In this document: in pieces, positions 19,651 through 26,476 of the stretch
How the letters are laid out: each line of letters starts with the position of its first letter
Position numbering within the stretch: the stretch's first letter is position 1
Virus record (IMG/VR): IMGVR_UViG_3300007516_000119
Span: 1-26,476 of that record
Reading direction: 5' to 3' (one strand)
Origin: a virus
DNA length: 26,476 nucleotides
Notes under the pieces: generated by a model
Databases searched by the model: none
What the model was told of the DNA's origin: nothing
What the model saw: only the letters and a program-made list of their open reading frames with translations
Translations under genes and position numbers: made by a program

Positions 19651-20472
19651 TCAATCTGCTGTTTCAGGAATTACAAGTCGGTATCCGCACCGGCAATTGT
19701 AATCTGCGCCAGGCAGCAGGCTGACGCCATCCGTGGAAGAATAAAGCCCCTCCGCTAAGTCAAATTCCTTGCCGTCGCGCGCTGCGTGCGAAGGCCTGAC
19801 GCGCTCGTCTCCCGCCGTCTCCCACACAGCCTTGGTTATGCCTAAGTTTTGCGCTCTCACCTTGGTGGTGATTGAGTTGTAATTCTGCACCTGATTGCGA
19901 GCAAGAAACTTGGCATGGTTTTTGCGGTTCTTAACTATGTCGTCAAACTGGTCGACAACGCTGCTCAACGAATCGCCTTGGCTCATCGCGAACAGAGTGT
20001 TGTTGGTGAAGGTCTGAAACGTCTCGTCGCGCAGGGTCTTGATCCATTGGGCAGTTTCAAGCATCAGCGCATTGGTGGTCGACTTAAGGCCTTCTTTTGC
20101 AATGAGCGCGGTCACGTCGATGCCGGTTGCCTTAGCCACGCGCGCATAGAACTCTTGCTTAGACCTTGAGTCGAGCTTACCCAGCATCTTGCTGGTCATG
20201 GCCTCAATGCGTTTATCGGGGAATTGCTTCAGCAGCTTTTTTTGCACCTGCCTCGAAAGCCTGAGCAGGATCGCGGCGAAGTTGCCGGCCTGGGCGTCCG
20301 CAAACTTATCAGCGGTGCTGGCCTGCAACTCGCCAAGAACTTGGTTTTTAAACCGTTCACCCATCTGCGCGACCATAAATTCAATCATGTCGCCAAGTTC
20401 GTTTTCAATCGCGCGCGGCGACTTGGGCGACTTTATCAGGGTCTCTTTTTCCGCGCTGACGTCGCGTTTCAT
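19651..20472 (-). CDS. Head morphogenesis protein, Mu F/SPP1 gp7-like
   Basis: This encodes a protein of 273 residues. The C-terminal domain contains ITKAVWETAGDERVRPSHAARDGKEF and PGADYNCRCGYRLVIPE, the conserved W-(T/S)--DERVR--H and (P)-NCRC motifs of the Mu F-like minor head family. The N-terminal part is helical (EFMVAQMGERFKNQVLGELQ), and the centre also carries SLSSVVDQFDDIVKNRKNHAKFLARNQVQNYN, with the family's R-E-Q--N segment. The protein binds the portal and is carried in the head, possibly injected. It overlaps the portal gene as ATGA. Confidence 0.92.
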   Translation of the reverse strand: MKRDVSAEKETLIKSPKSPRAIENELGDMIEFMVAQMGERFKNQVLGELQASTADKFADAQAGNFAAILLRLSRQVQKKLLKQFPDKRIEAMTSKMLGKLDSRSKQEFYARVAKATGIDVTALIAKEGLKSTTNALMLETAQWIKTLRDETFQTFTNNTLFAMSQGDSLSSVVDQFDDIVKNRKNHAKFLARNQVQNYNSITTKVRAQNLGITKAVWETAGDERVRPSHAARDGKEFDLAEGLYSSTDGVSLLPGADYNCRCGYRLVIPETAD

Positions 20473-21686
20473 TCGTCACCTTCCGCGCCGAACACCGCTG
20501 ACCACGGGTCATCCTTCACAATATCGTGTTCCTTGAGGTAAAGCCGATAGTCCTCTCCCAGCCCGGCCAACTTGACCGCGTTGTCAATGGCCTTGGTCTC
20601 GAAGTCCAGCCGCTCAAGCGCGGTGCCACCTTGGTTTTCCTTAAAGGCCGCACCCTCGATACCGAACACGCGGCACAGCTGGTCAATCGGCTCGGCCAGG
20701 TGGTCGAACTGCAAAGCCTCGGTCATGTCTTGGAACGACTGACGCTCTTGCGACCCTGTGCTGTTCAAGCCGCCGACGGACTCACCAACGAGGATCGGCA
20801 GCGGAATAGAGGTGACCATGGCCAAGCGGCGCAGAGTGATGTTGTCCACGTCTGCAAGGTTGGTCAGCGCCTGGGTCACCGCGAGCACATCGTCCTCAGC
20901 GTCAATGATGCCGTCGCCGTAGATGCTGCGCAGGTCGGCCAGCTTGCTGTAGTACTCGACTAGCGCGTCGTCATCACCACAAGCTATACGGTCCTTAAAC
21001 CCTTTGACCTTGTGAAACATCACCGCGTTTTTTTCGACGATAGTGGCCGACGCACGCTCTACCACGCCGTCATTGATAAGCTGGTTATGGATCAGCTCAA
21101 ACTCGCTGACGCCGCCGTATTGGTACAGCGGCAAGTCCTGCTCGGCAGGCATGTGATAAACGAAGTCGATGACGCGCGAGTGGTGCAAGAGCGCGCCGTT
21201 CACAACGTAGGATGCAGGGCGCTGGTAACGCTCGTCGCTCAGGTCACGACCAGCGCCAACAGCGGTGACCATATCGCCGCTGAACACGTCAAGCTTCACG
21301 CGGCTCAGGTCGAAGCCTTTCGCGGGTGCTGAGTGGTTAGCGCCGCGCTCATTAATCAGGATGATGCCGCGACCAAACCCGAGCATGAACTTGGCGGCCT
21401 TTTTGACCGCGCGCTGCAGCTTCTGGTTATACAGAGCCTCGCCTTGGCCCTCAAATTGCAGAGTGCCATTCAGCGCATACGCCGCTTTGATGCGGATGAT
21501 TTTCGAGCCTAGGCCGCTACGATATATGGCGCGCAGCTGCTCAGGATGAATTTGGCGGGCCGTGATGATGTTTGCGGCCTCAGCGCTGCGGCGGTTTGCC
21601 AGCTTGTTGACGATGTTGGTCAAGCCATCAGTGTGACTAGTCCGCCCTTTAGCTGCTCTCGGCTGGGGTTTCGCTCTGCGGCTCAT
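20469..21686 (-). CDS. Portal protein, DUF1073 family
   Basis: This encodes a protein of 405 residues located between large terminase and the Mu F-like gene, the portal position. It contains ARQIHPEQLRAIYRSGLGSKII, ALYNQKLQRAVKKAAKFMLGFGRG, the family segment SYVVNGALLHHSRVIDFVYHMP, and RRLAMVTSIPLPILVGESVGGLNSTG, typical of DUF1073 portals. Twelve copies would form the ring through which DNA enters and leaves. Databases sometimes label this family after Acb1, the anti-CBASS nuclease; I see none of the two HxT motifs that Acb1 requires. Overlaps terminase by an ATGA. Confidence 0.88.
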   Translation of the reverse strand: MSRRAKPQPRAAKGRTSHTDGLTNIVNKLANRRSAEAANIITARQIHPEQLRAIYRSGLGSKIIRIKAAYALNGTLQFEGQGEALYNQKLQRAVKKAAKFMLGFGRGIILINERGANHSAPAKGFDLSRVKLDVFSGDMVTAVGAGRDLSDERYQRPASYVVNGALLHHSRVIDFVYHMPAEQDLPLYQYGGVSEFELIHNQLINDGVVERASATIVEKNAVMFHKVKGFKDRIACGDDDALVEYYSKLADLRSIYGDGIIDAEDDVLAVTQALTNLADVDNITLRRLAMVTSIPLPILVGESVGGLNSTGSQERQSFQDMTEALQFDHLAEPIDQLCRVFGIEGAAFKENQGGTALERLDFETKAIDNAVKLAGLGEDYRLYLKEHDIVKDDPWSAVFGAEGDE

Positions 21687-23110
21687 AGCAATGCCTTGTA
21701 GTCAATAGTTCGTTTTGAAAGTATATCTTGTATTGCGTCCATTGTCGGGTCGACCTGATCATCGTGTGCGCCGTTCGGAAACGCGGCAAACTCAGACAGG
21801 TAATCCGACAGCCAAGGCGCGGACGCCGGCAGCAAGACATTTCCCGATTGCATTAAAGGCGAGGCGTCATTTGCCCTGGTGATCTTGTCGACACTGCGCG
21901 GTATGCCAATAATCGGCACGCCCTCGCGCTTGAGCGTCTGTATCAGGCCGGTGCCGCTGGCCTTATCCTCAACCTTGAATGCACGAAGCGTGCCATTATT
22001 ATCAGCCTTGTGCTTGGCCCAGAAAGCGCGCGCCTGAATCTGCAGCTCAGGAGCCTCCCACTTGCCGCGAATTTGGTCGATCATAACGGCCTGCCCATCA
22101 TACGACTCGCCCCAGCACTGGAAAACACTGTAGTCGTTCTGCTCCTTGGTTTTCATGGCGGTGTCGCCGTAGATTGCCCGCCACTTGAGGCGCGGCATTA
22201 CGGTGTAATAGCGCCACCACTCAGCCTTGAAAAGGTTGCCGCCAGCCGCCACAGGCATTTGCTGATAGAGTGCTTCCCAGTTGTCCGAGGACATAATGCT
22301 TTTTCTTTCTAGCAGAAATTCAATAGATTTATGCTCTGGAAATAAAGCCTCGCCTGCCTTTCTGTGTTTTTCGTCGACTATGGCTATAGCTGGATAGGTA
22401 AGCACTTTAAGGCCTGGGTATTTTTGTATCAGTCGACCAATTGGGTCATCCAAGTGCCATCGCGTCAATATGCAAAGCAGCGCGCCTGTTTCGCTAAATC
22501 GCGTAAAGAAGTCGTCAGTTAGCCAGTCCCATGCGCCGTTTCGAATTGCCTCGCTGTTTGCGTCCTTGCGACCGCGTATAGGGTCATCAATCACGCCCAG
22601 GTCAAGAGACTCGCCAGTGATTGACCCGCGAACTGTCGTATTACGGAAAAAGCCAGTAGTCCCCGCATACTCAAGGATTTCTCGGTTTCTCATCACTTGG
22701 CCCGATACCGTTACAGAGTTTGACTCGTTAATGCGCGTGCCCGGGAATATCTCTTTGTAAATATCGGAGTCGTAAAGCCGTTGTAATTTTAGATTTGCGC
22801 GAATGCCGAGCCGCTCAGAAAAAGACGTGTAGATCGTTCTCAGATCAGGGTTTTGCCCTGCTACCCACGAAATAAAGTCAACAATCTGTACCGATTTGCC
22901 GTGCTGGGGGGCTGCCTGGATTACAAGTTTTGGGCGGCTTCCTGCGACCATTTCTTTGTAAAATGATTGAAGCTCAGCGCCAACTTCTTCCTGCCACCAG
23001 CCCCACTTATCTTTCGGGTTAATTGTTTTTCTGTAAGTGATAAAGCAAGCGCGGGCTTTTCTTATCCGCTGTTCTTTTAGCAGGGCAAAAATTTCATCGT
23101 TTGATGCCAT
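21683..23110 (-). CDS. terL: Terminase large subunit
   Basis: This encodes a protein of 475 residues, the DNA-packaging motor with ATPase and nuclease. The Walker A loop is AAPQHGKSV (66-74), Walker B is LGVIDDP (171-177) and the coupling motif is ILTRW (214-218). The nuclease has Asp316 in YGDTAM, Glu381-Asp382 in KVEDKASG and the aspartate pair 450-451 in GAHDDQVD, which fits an RNase H-like fold. Arrangement and length fit the psiM2-type/Terminase_6 large subunits. It overlaps the small subunit by 17 bases and the portal by four. The DNA for the ATPase half (22280-23110) looks AT-richer than the portal and head genes, hinting at mosaic exchange. Confidence 0.95.
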   Translation of the reverse strand: MASNDEIFALLKEQRIRKARACFITYRKTINPKDKWGWWQEEVGAELQSFYKEMVAGSRPKLVIQAAPQHGKSVQIVDFISWVAGQNPDLRTIYTSFSERLGIRANLKLQRLYDSDIYKEIFPGTRINESNSVTVSGQVMRNREILEYAGTTGFFRNTTVRGSITGESLDLGVIDDPIRGRKDANSEAIRNGAWDWLTDDFFTRFSETGALLCILTRWHLDDPIGRLIQKYPGLKVLTYPAIAIVDEKHRKAGEALFPEHKSIEFLLERKSIMSSDNWEALYQQMPVAAGGNLFKAEWWRYYTVMPRLKWRAIYGDTAMKTKEQNDYSVFQCWGESYDGQAVMIDQIRGKWEAPELQIQARAFWAKHKADNNGTLRAFKVEDKASGTGLIQTLKREGVPIIGIPRSVDKITRANDASPLMQSGNVLLPASAPWLSDYLSEFAAFPNGAHDDQVDPTMDAIQDILSKRTIDYKALL

Positions 23111-23534
23111 ATTTTGCCAGCTCCACTTCTAGCTCTTCGTCACTCATTGCCGCTGCTTTAGGGCTCATGCTGCCGTCTGAGCTGGTGTGGTCAATGACCT
23201 GCTTATCAAGCCCGCAAAGCTTGGCCTTACCCATCGTGGCACTGACTGCTGCGGCTGACTGCGGGGTGTCTGCGGTCAACGCGGCTTGGCGAGCCTCTTC
23301 AAGCTCCAGCATCAGGCTATCCACCGTCACGCTGTGGCGAGCCATTACCGGGACTCGCAGCTCAGCAATTCGCGCCGTAATCTTGACGTTTTCCAAAACC
23401 TCAAACGCTTTCCGGTTGACGCTTGCTGGCGGCATGGCTCCAACGTTGTAGGTAGCCCTATAAGCCGCCGTAGCGTTACCCGTTTCAAGGTACGCCAGGC
23501 AAAAGCTTTCTTGCTTTAGCGTTAGCTTTCCCAT
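23094..23534 (-). CDS. terS: Terminase small subunit
   Basis: This encodes a protein of 146 residues. The start at 23534 has AGGATTAAAGCA upstream; a further in-frame ATG at 23570 lacks a ribosome site. The N-terminal segment MGKLTLKQESFCLAYLETGNATAAYRATY is the typical opening of Terminase_2 (LT-KQ--F---Y---GNA--A-R-AG). A helical segment (VENVKITARIAELR) follows, and the C-terminus is acidic with AAMSDEELEVELAKYG. It recognises the pac or cos site and activates the large subunit encoded next. The pac/cos site is usually in or near this gene but I cannot identify it by eye. Confidence 0.93.
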   Translation of the reverse strand: MGKLTLKQESFCLAYLETGNATAAYRATYNVGAMPPASVNRKAFEVLENVKITARIAELRVPVMARHSVTVDSLMLELEEARQAALTADTPQSAAAVSATMGKAKLCGLDKQVIDHTSSDGSMSPKAAAMSDEELEVELAKYGIKR

Positions 23535-23596
23535 TGCTTTAATCCTGCCATCGTGTTGAGCGTTGATCATATCAGCGTTTTAACTTCTCGCGCGAT

Positions 23597-23995
23597 TTAG
23601 CGCTTAGGCTTTGGTGGGGCGCGCTTGCCGCTGGAGTCAATTCGCAAATCATCGGTGGGACGCTGAATAGGCTCAGGCTCAGGCGTGAAATCGTCGTAGT
23701 GCTCACCGGTGTTTCCGTTCTGGCCTATTGCGTCGATACGCGAGTCGTCGACGGGCCACTCAACGGACGGGGCTTTCTTGCCCGCCATAGCCTTGCGCTC
23801 AAACTCGACCAGCATGTCGATGCAATGTTTAGCCTTCTCCAAGTCCTGAATGCCGCCCTTCTCACGAAAGCGCGATATGTACTTGATGGCCGTGTGCTGG
23901 CAGGCGTCTAAGCCGTTGGCCATGCTGTACTCCATTGGCTGAATGGCCATGCCCTTGTAATGCCCGCCGCCGATCTGCGTATCTAGTGCGTTCAT
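23597..23995 (-). CDS. DUF3310 protein (SaV-like)
   Basis: This encodes a protein of 132 residues. The N-terminal domain (GGGHYKGMAIQPMEYSMANGLD, then ACQHTAIKYISRFREKGGIQDLEKAKHCIDMLVEFE) is a textbook DUF3310, with HYK at 12-14, IQP-EY and KY--R---KGG--DL-KA. The domain occurs in many phages, and its role is not settled. The C-terminal 60 residues are acidic and proline-rich and look disordered (DDFTPEPEPIQRPTDD), with two similar repeats DDSRID and DDLRID. The ATG overlaps the end of the frameshifted gene upstream as ATGA. Confidence 0.9.
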   Translation of the reverse strand: MNALDTQIGGGHYKGMAIQPMEYSMANGLDACQHTAIKYISRFREKGGIQDLEKAKHCIDMLVEFERKAMAGKKAPSVEWPVDDSRIDAIGQNGNTGEHYDDFTPEPEPIQRPTDDLRIDSSGKRAPPKPKR

Positions 23996-24152
23996 TGCTT
24001 CCCCCTGGTGTCTCGGTTGGTCGTTATTAGCGGTGGCTGGCCTTCATCTAGCGGCCACGGGTGCCAGCGTCGGCAGTCGTGGCGCAAAGATCTCGAAAGC
24101 TGCTGAAGCTGGTCGTGACGTGAGCAGGGTCAATCGGGCAAAGCACTCTCAT
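23992..24152 (-). pseudogene. Frameshifted small gene between ninG and the DUF3310 gene
   Basis: The NinG stop overlaps an ATG at 24152 as ATGA. That frame begins MRVLCPIDPAH but runs into a TAG after 34 codons. The -1 frame reads from about residue 9 as PCSRHDQLQQLSRSLRHDCR, RWHPWPLDEGQPPLITTNRD, TRGKQ and ends in a TGA overlapping the next ATG, again as ATGA. The combined 161 bases are one short of 54 codons. This suggests one ancestral 53-residue gene (Cys-rich start, basic middle with HDCRRWHPW) with one base missing near GACCCTG (24116-24122). It could be a mutation, a sequencing error or real frameshifting; no classical slippery site is visible. Confidence 0.6.
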
Positions 24153-24742
24153 GCGCGCGCCCTCTTAAGCTCGCGCAGTCGCGCCCGGTAGTCGGCAATC
24201 AGCGTCTTTAGCTCGTCGATGGTGTAGCGCTTGGCGTCGTGCTTACCCTCCAGCCACTCCACGCGATCCGCTCCAATGCGGCGCACCAGCTCAAGGCGAT
24301 AGTTCACAATGTCGCCGCTCTTGTGGTTGTTGCAGGGCGCGCATTGCTTCCAGCAGTTCAGCGGCTCGAAGCGCAGCGCTGGGTTACCCCCAACAGTGCG
24401 GTAGTGGCCGGCGTGATACTGACCATCGTGGTGACGGCCGCACGATATGCAAGGCAGGCCGGCGTCACGCTCACGCACCCAGGCGTTAAAAGCCTGCTGA
24501 GCATCTTTCAGGTAGTCCGCGCGGGATTTGATGCGCTCTTTTGCGGCCTTGATTGCCCGGCGCTCGATCTTCTCGATTGCGACGCGCTTCTTCGCCTCTT
24601 TCGCTGCCAGAAGCGCCAGCGCACAGTCAGGGCCGCACCACGTCTGGAAACTTTCGCGCGGCACGAAAGGCGTGCGGCATGACTGGACGGCGCACTTCTT
24701 CAGCTTCTCACTGACGGCCTTCAGGGGTTTGCGTGCAATCAT
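24149..24742 (-). CDS. ninG: Recombination protein NinG/Rap
   Basis: This encodes a protein of 197 residues, the lambda NinG/Rap family: a structure-specific endonuclease that cuts branched recombination intermediates. The N-terminus has a zinc-knuckle (Cys17, Cys22 and Cys36, Cys40). A long basic helix follows (42-90: AKEAKKRVAIEKIERRAIKA). The C-terminal domain has LPCISCGRHHDGQYHAGHYR, RTVGGNPALRFEPLNC and QCAPCNNHKSGDIVNYR, an HNH-like arrangement with Cys98, Cys101, His110, His113, Cys134 and Cys137. All the family motifs I know are present. Both ends overlap neighbours as ATGA. Confidence 0.95.
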   Translation of the reverse strand: MIARKPLKAVSEKLKKCAVQSCRTPFVPRESFQTWCGPDCALALLAAKEAKKRVAIEKIERRAIKAAKERIKSRADYLKDAQQAFNAWVRERDAGLPCISCGRHHDGQYHAGHYRTVGGNPALRFEPLNCWKQCAPCNNHKSGDIVNYRLELVRRIGADRVEWLEGKHDAKRYTIDELKTLIADYRARLRELKRARA

Positions 24743-25251
24743 GCCGCCTCCCTAAACACTTCAAATTCGGCCATTTCCGTCAACCTTTCCTCGGTCAGCG
24801 ACGGCCAGTCAGTTGCCACCAGATACGCGCAACATTGACGCCAGAAGTCTTGAAATTCATCCTCGCCCATCGCGTCATAGCTCAGGCTTTTCGGGGTCTG
24901 GCGGGTCAATTTGCCCAACCCCGGAATGTCGAACGCCTCCTGCTCGCAGTACACGCCAGACTCTAATTGCAGCGCCTTAATGGCGTCGTGTGACTGCTTG
25001 CCGGTGAATCGGTCAATGTTCTGCGTCAGCACCTTGCCCAGCCCGTGAACGAGGCTATTAAACCGAGGGTTGCGCGGCTGCTTGAGTTCGGCCCGAATCT
25101 TGGCGTTGAGCTTGTACTCACGCTCGCGCAGGATCGAACGATCAGCATCGGAGGCGGCAACGAATGCAGCCACCTCCTTTCCGGTAGCGGGATCAACCAG
25201 GCGGCGCAGCACCAGATAGACCGGCAGCGGCTTAGGTTTGCGCCTAGTCAT
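24739..25251 (-). CDS. DUF1367-like/NinB-region protein
   Basis: This encodes a protein of 170 residues. The start at 25251 follows GAGGTGGATC and overlaps the previous gene; the frame is open further upstream, but that belongs to another gene. Segments PVYLVLRRLVDPATG, RSILREREYKL, ELKQPRNPRFNSLVHGLGKVL and SGVYCEQEAF, KSLSYDAMGEDEFQDFWRQC give the pattern R-PR-P-F----HG--, KS--(F/Y)--M-E-EF-, known to me from DUF1367 proteins next to NinG in lambda-like phages. Members have been proposed to act in recombination, but I do not know a proven reaction. It ends with ATGA into ninG. Confidence 0.8.
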   Translation of the reverse strand: MTRRKPKPLPVYLVLRRLVDPATGKEVAAFVAASDADRSILREREYKLNAKIRAELKQPRNPRFNSLVHGLGKVLTQNIDRFTGKQSHDAIKALQLESGVYCEQEAFDIPGLGKLTRQTPKSLSYDAMGEDEFQDFWRQCCAYLVATDWPSLTEERLTEMAEFEVFREAA

Positions 25252-25375
25252 GATCCACCTCAGTCCTAAGCCCGCCGCAGCGCACGCACTGATGCTGCAC
25301 AAGCTGCTCGCCGCGACTGATAAACCAGTGCGGCGCGCCCCACTTGCAGCCAAACCAGAAGCATCGAAAATTCAT
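25244..25375 (-). CDS. Tiny cysteine-rich protein (zinc-ribbon-like, 43 aa)
   Basis: Starting at the ATG at 25375, which overlaps the preceding stop as ATGA, this gives 43 residues beginning MNFRCFWFGCKWG. Cys5, Cys10 and the pair in HQCVRCGGLRTEV (about 31-34) can make a four-cysteine zinc site; the sequence resembles short phage proteins with an N-terminal C-FGC-W motif. The frame is open farther upstream but that part lies within the previous gene and lacks a ribosome site. Function is unknown; the four cysteines and coupling at both ends support a real gene. Confidence 0.72.
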   Translation of the reverse strand: MNFRCFWFGCKWGAPHWFISRGEQLVQHQCVRCGGLRTEVDHD

Positions 25376-25566
25376 ACTTTCACCCCCATGATTGCTTGAT
25401 GGTTCTCGCAGACCGTTTGAGCGGCCTTTGCCGTGTCGCACACCTGGCCGATAAACTCCCCGATTACGCTTGCCCGGTAAGTCGCCTGTCCGGCGCTGAT
25501 GTACTTGGCGACCTTGTAGCCAGAGTCACTGATCAGCAGGTACGCGGATTGCTTGCGCCACTTCAT
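25372..25566 (-). CDS. Small hypothetical phage protein (64 aa)
   Basis: This encodes 64 residues beginning MKWRKQSAYLLISDSGYKVA and containing YISAGQATYRASVIGEFIGQ, then AKAAQTVCENH. The alternation (SAYLLISDSGYKVAKY, then a helix) resembles short phage proteins that carry a strand-strand-helix unit, but I cannot name a family. The ATG overlaps the methyltransferase stop as ATGA and its stop overlaps the next start the same way, so it is translated as part of the coupled cluster. No membrane segment or signal is visible. Confidence 0.72.
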   Translation of the reverse strand: MKWRKQSAYLLISDSGYKVAKYISAGQATYRASVIGEFIGQVCDTAKAAQTVCENHQAIMGVKV

Positions 25567-26354
25567 TGGGCGGCCTCTGCGAACATTTTAAAATTCGGTA
25601 CTGGGGAGTTAATTAGGCAAATCGCTTGCTTAATCCGGTCGGTTGCAATCTTAAAATACTTAGCGTCTAGCTCGATACCAATGTATGACCGGCCAGTATT
25701 TACGCAGGCGACGCCGGTCGTGCCACTACCCATAGTAAAGTCCAGCACTGTCTCATCTTCGTTTGTGTAGGTGCGGATCAGGTACTCCATTAGGGCGACG
25801 GGCTTTTGGGTTGGGTGATCTCTGCCGCTGTCTGGCTGTACTTTAATAATAGACTTAGGGTAGTTTTCAACGGTTTGTAAATATGGTTTTTGTTGCACGC
25901 CGCTTGGCCTATGGTCGCTGTGCCCTTTACCTTTTACAATTCGGTGGCATGGCGTAGTGCCTTGCGGGTTATATGGCATCCGTAATTTCGCATTTTTACT
26001 TGTACCTCCCACCGAAAAAATCAAAATATCTTCATGCTCAGTTAAAAACCTATAAGGAGCTTGTGCAAAGTGCTGGATTTTTGATTTTTGCCAGACAAGC
26101 TGGTACTTAAACATCTGCACATTGCTCATCACCAGTGCGCTAGTAAACGGCTGCGATGCCGTCATAACTATGGCCCCGTTAGGCTTAATGACCCGCTTCA
26201 ACTGCACCCACATAGCTTCCATGGGGATCACAGAATCCCACTTGCATGCTGTCGTGCCATACGGCGGATCAGCTAGCACCATGTCAACCGATCCGTCTGG
26301 AATTTCACGCATGCGCTCCAGGCCGTCACCAAGCATCAGCGTAAAATTATCCAC
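25563..26354 (-). CDS. Beta-class DNA methyltransferase (N4-C or N6-A)
   Basis: This encodes 263 residues. The GTG at 26354 follows AAGGGG and overlaps the zinc-finger stop; the longer GTG upstream at 26390 lies inside the preceding gene. Motif IV DPPY is at residues 29-32, motif I FTMGSGTTG at 206-214 and HPTQKP at 180-185. Motif IV before motif I makes it a beta-class amino-methyltransferase. It transfers methyl from S-adenosylmethionine to adenine N6 or cytosine N4; the target is unknown. No restriction enzyme is adjacent, so it looks like an orphan phage methylase that protects phage DNA or alters regulation. It is AT-richer than the nearby genes, suggesting separate acquisition. Confidence 0.9.
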   Translation of the reverse strand: MDNFTLMLGDGLERMREIPDGSVDMVLADPPYGTTACKWDSVIPMEAMWVQLKRVIKPNGAIVMTASQPFTSALVMSNVQMFKYQLVWQKSKIQHFAQAPYRFLTEHEDILIFSVGGTSKNAKLRMPYNPQGTTPCHRIVKGKGHSDHRPSGVQQKPYLQTVENYPKSIIKVQPDSGRDHPTQKPVALMEYLIRTYTNEDETVLDFTMGSGTTGVACVNTGRSYIGIELDAKYFKIATDRIKQAICLINSPVPNFKMFAEAAQ

Positions 26355-26476
26355 GGCGATACCCCTTTTCCCGCTGTTCGGCAGCCTCACGGCAAGCCAC
26401 GCAGTATTGCACCCCTTTAACGGCCCGCTGGCGTGCCTCGCTGAGGCGTTCGCCGCATTCCCTGCACTCGGTCAAG
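26347..26476 (-). CDS. TraR/DksA-type zinc-finger protein (partial)
   Basis: The C-terminal 42 residues are visible; the start lies beyond the window edge. They contain ECRECGERLSEARQRAVKGV and QYCVACREAAEQREKG, the pattern (C--CG--I---R--A-P----C--C) of TraR/DksA zinc fingers with four cysteines. The phage forms of this family are short and may bind RNA polymerase in the secondary channel as TraR does; whether this one does cannot be shown from the fragment. Its stop overlaps the GTG of the methyltransferase, so the two are coupled. Confidence 0.85.
   Translation of the reverse strand, partial: LTECRECGERLSEARQRAVKGVQYCVACREAAEQREKGYRRG

Noticed and set aside
20469-21686. Reading the DUF1073 protein as an anti-CBASS nuclease (Acb1)
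   Set aside because: Automated names sometimes give this, but the two HxT motifs of Acb1 are not visible, and the gene stands exactly in the portal position.
1-26476. CRISPR arrays, tRNA genes, insertion sequences, attachment sites
   Set aside because: No spaced direct repeats, cloverleaf sequence, transposase frame or integrase was recognised. The tandem repeats found are nine-base, in frame and without spacers.

Overview
The window is a nearly complete late (packaging, virion and lysis) region of a tailed bacteriophage or prophage with a contractile (myovirus-type) tail. The GC-rich DNA, NinG/Rap, DUF3310 protein, TraR/DksA zinc finger, holin/endolysin/Rz-Rz1 cassette and the small 'LVPV' and 'LYTTPQP' proteins fit a gammaproteobacterial host. 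From remembered resemblance, not from a search, Pseudomonas is the most likely host. No integrase, repressor, tRNA, CRISPR array or IS element is visible, so the window cannot show whether the element is integrated or free.

Layout. (1) Positions 1-2038, plus strand: five small accessory genes with good ribosome binding sites, one carrying a perfect 15-bp inverted repeat. (2) A stem-loop at 2042-2072 separates them from the convergent minus-strand genes, which fill the rest of the window and are read from right to left. (3) Right end, 26476-23597: partial TraR/DksA zinc-finger protein, beta-class DNA methyltransferase, two tiny proteins, a DUF1367-like protein, NinG, a small frameshifted gene and a DUF3310 protein. 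(4) 23534-19651: small and large terminase, portal and Mu F-like head morphogenesis protein. (5) 19576-15087: prohead protease-scaffold, decoration protein, DUF2184 major capsid protein and neck/head-tail connectors. (6) 15097-10964: sheath, tube, tail assembly chaperone with a -1 frameshift extension, and a short tape measure. (7) 10964-6112: baseplate (Dit-like, plug, hub, Gp138-type spike, gp25/W-like, gp47/J-like, DUF2612). (8) 6110-3507: glycine-rich tail fibre, a 53-residue protein, and a GH5-like glycosidase that probably serves as a tail-borne depolymerase. (9) 3490-2081: membrane coiled-coil/holin, CHAP-like endolysin, and Rz with Rz1 embedded.

Genes are packed with ATGA, TAATG or TTGA overlaps, which imply translational coupling. 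A candidate internal promoter lies before the prohead protease and a hairpin follows the major capsid gene; both could boost capsid expression. The observations most worth a second look are the 15-bp inverted repeat inside a coding gene, the GH5-like virion enzyme beside a polyglycine adhesin-type fibre, the nine-G tract that fuses the holin to the preceding reading frame, the gene between ninG and the DUF3310 gene that is one base out of frame, and three separate nine-base tandem repeats in virion-region genes.
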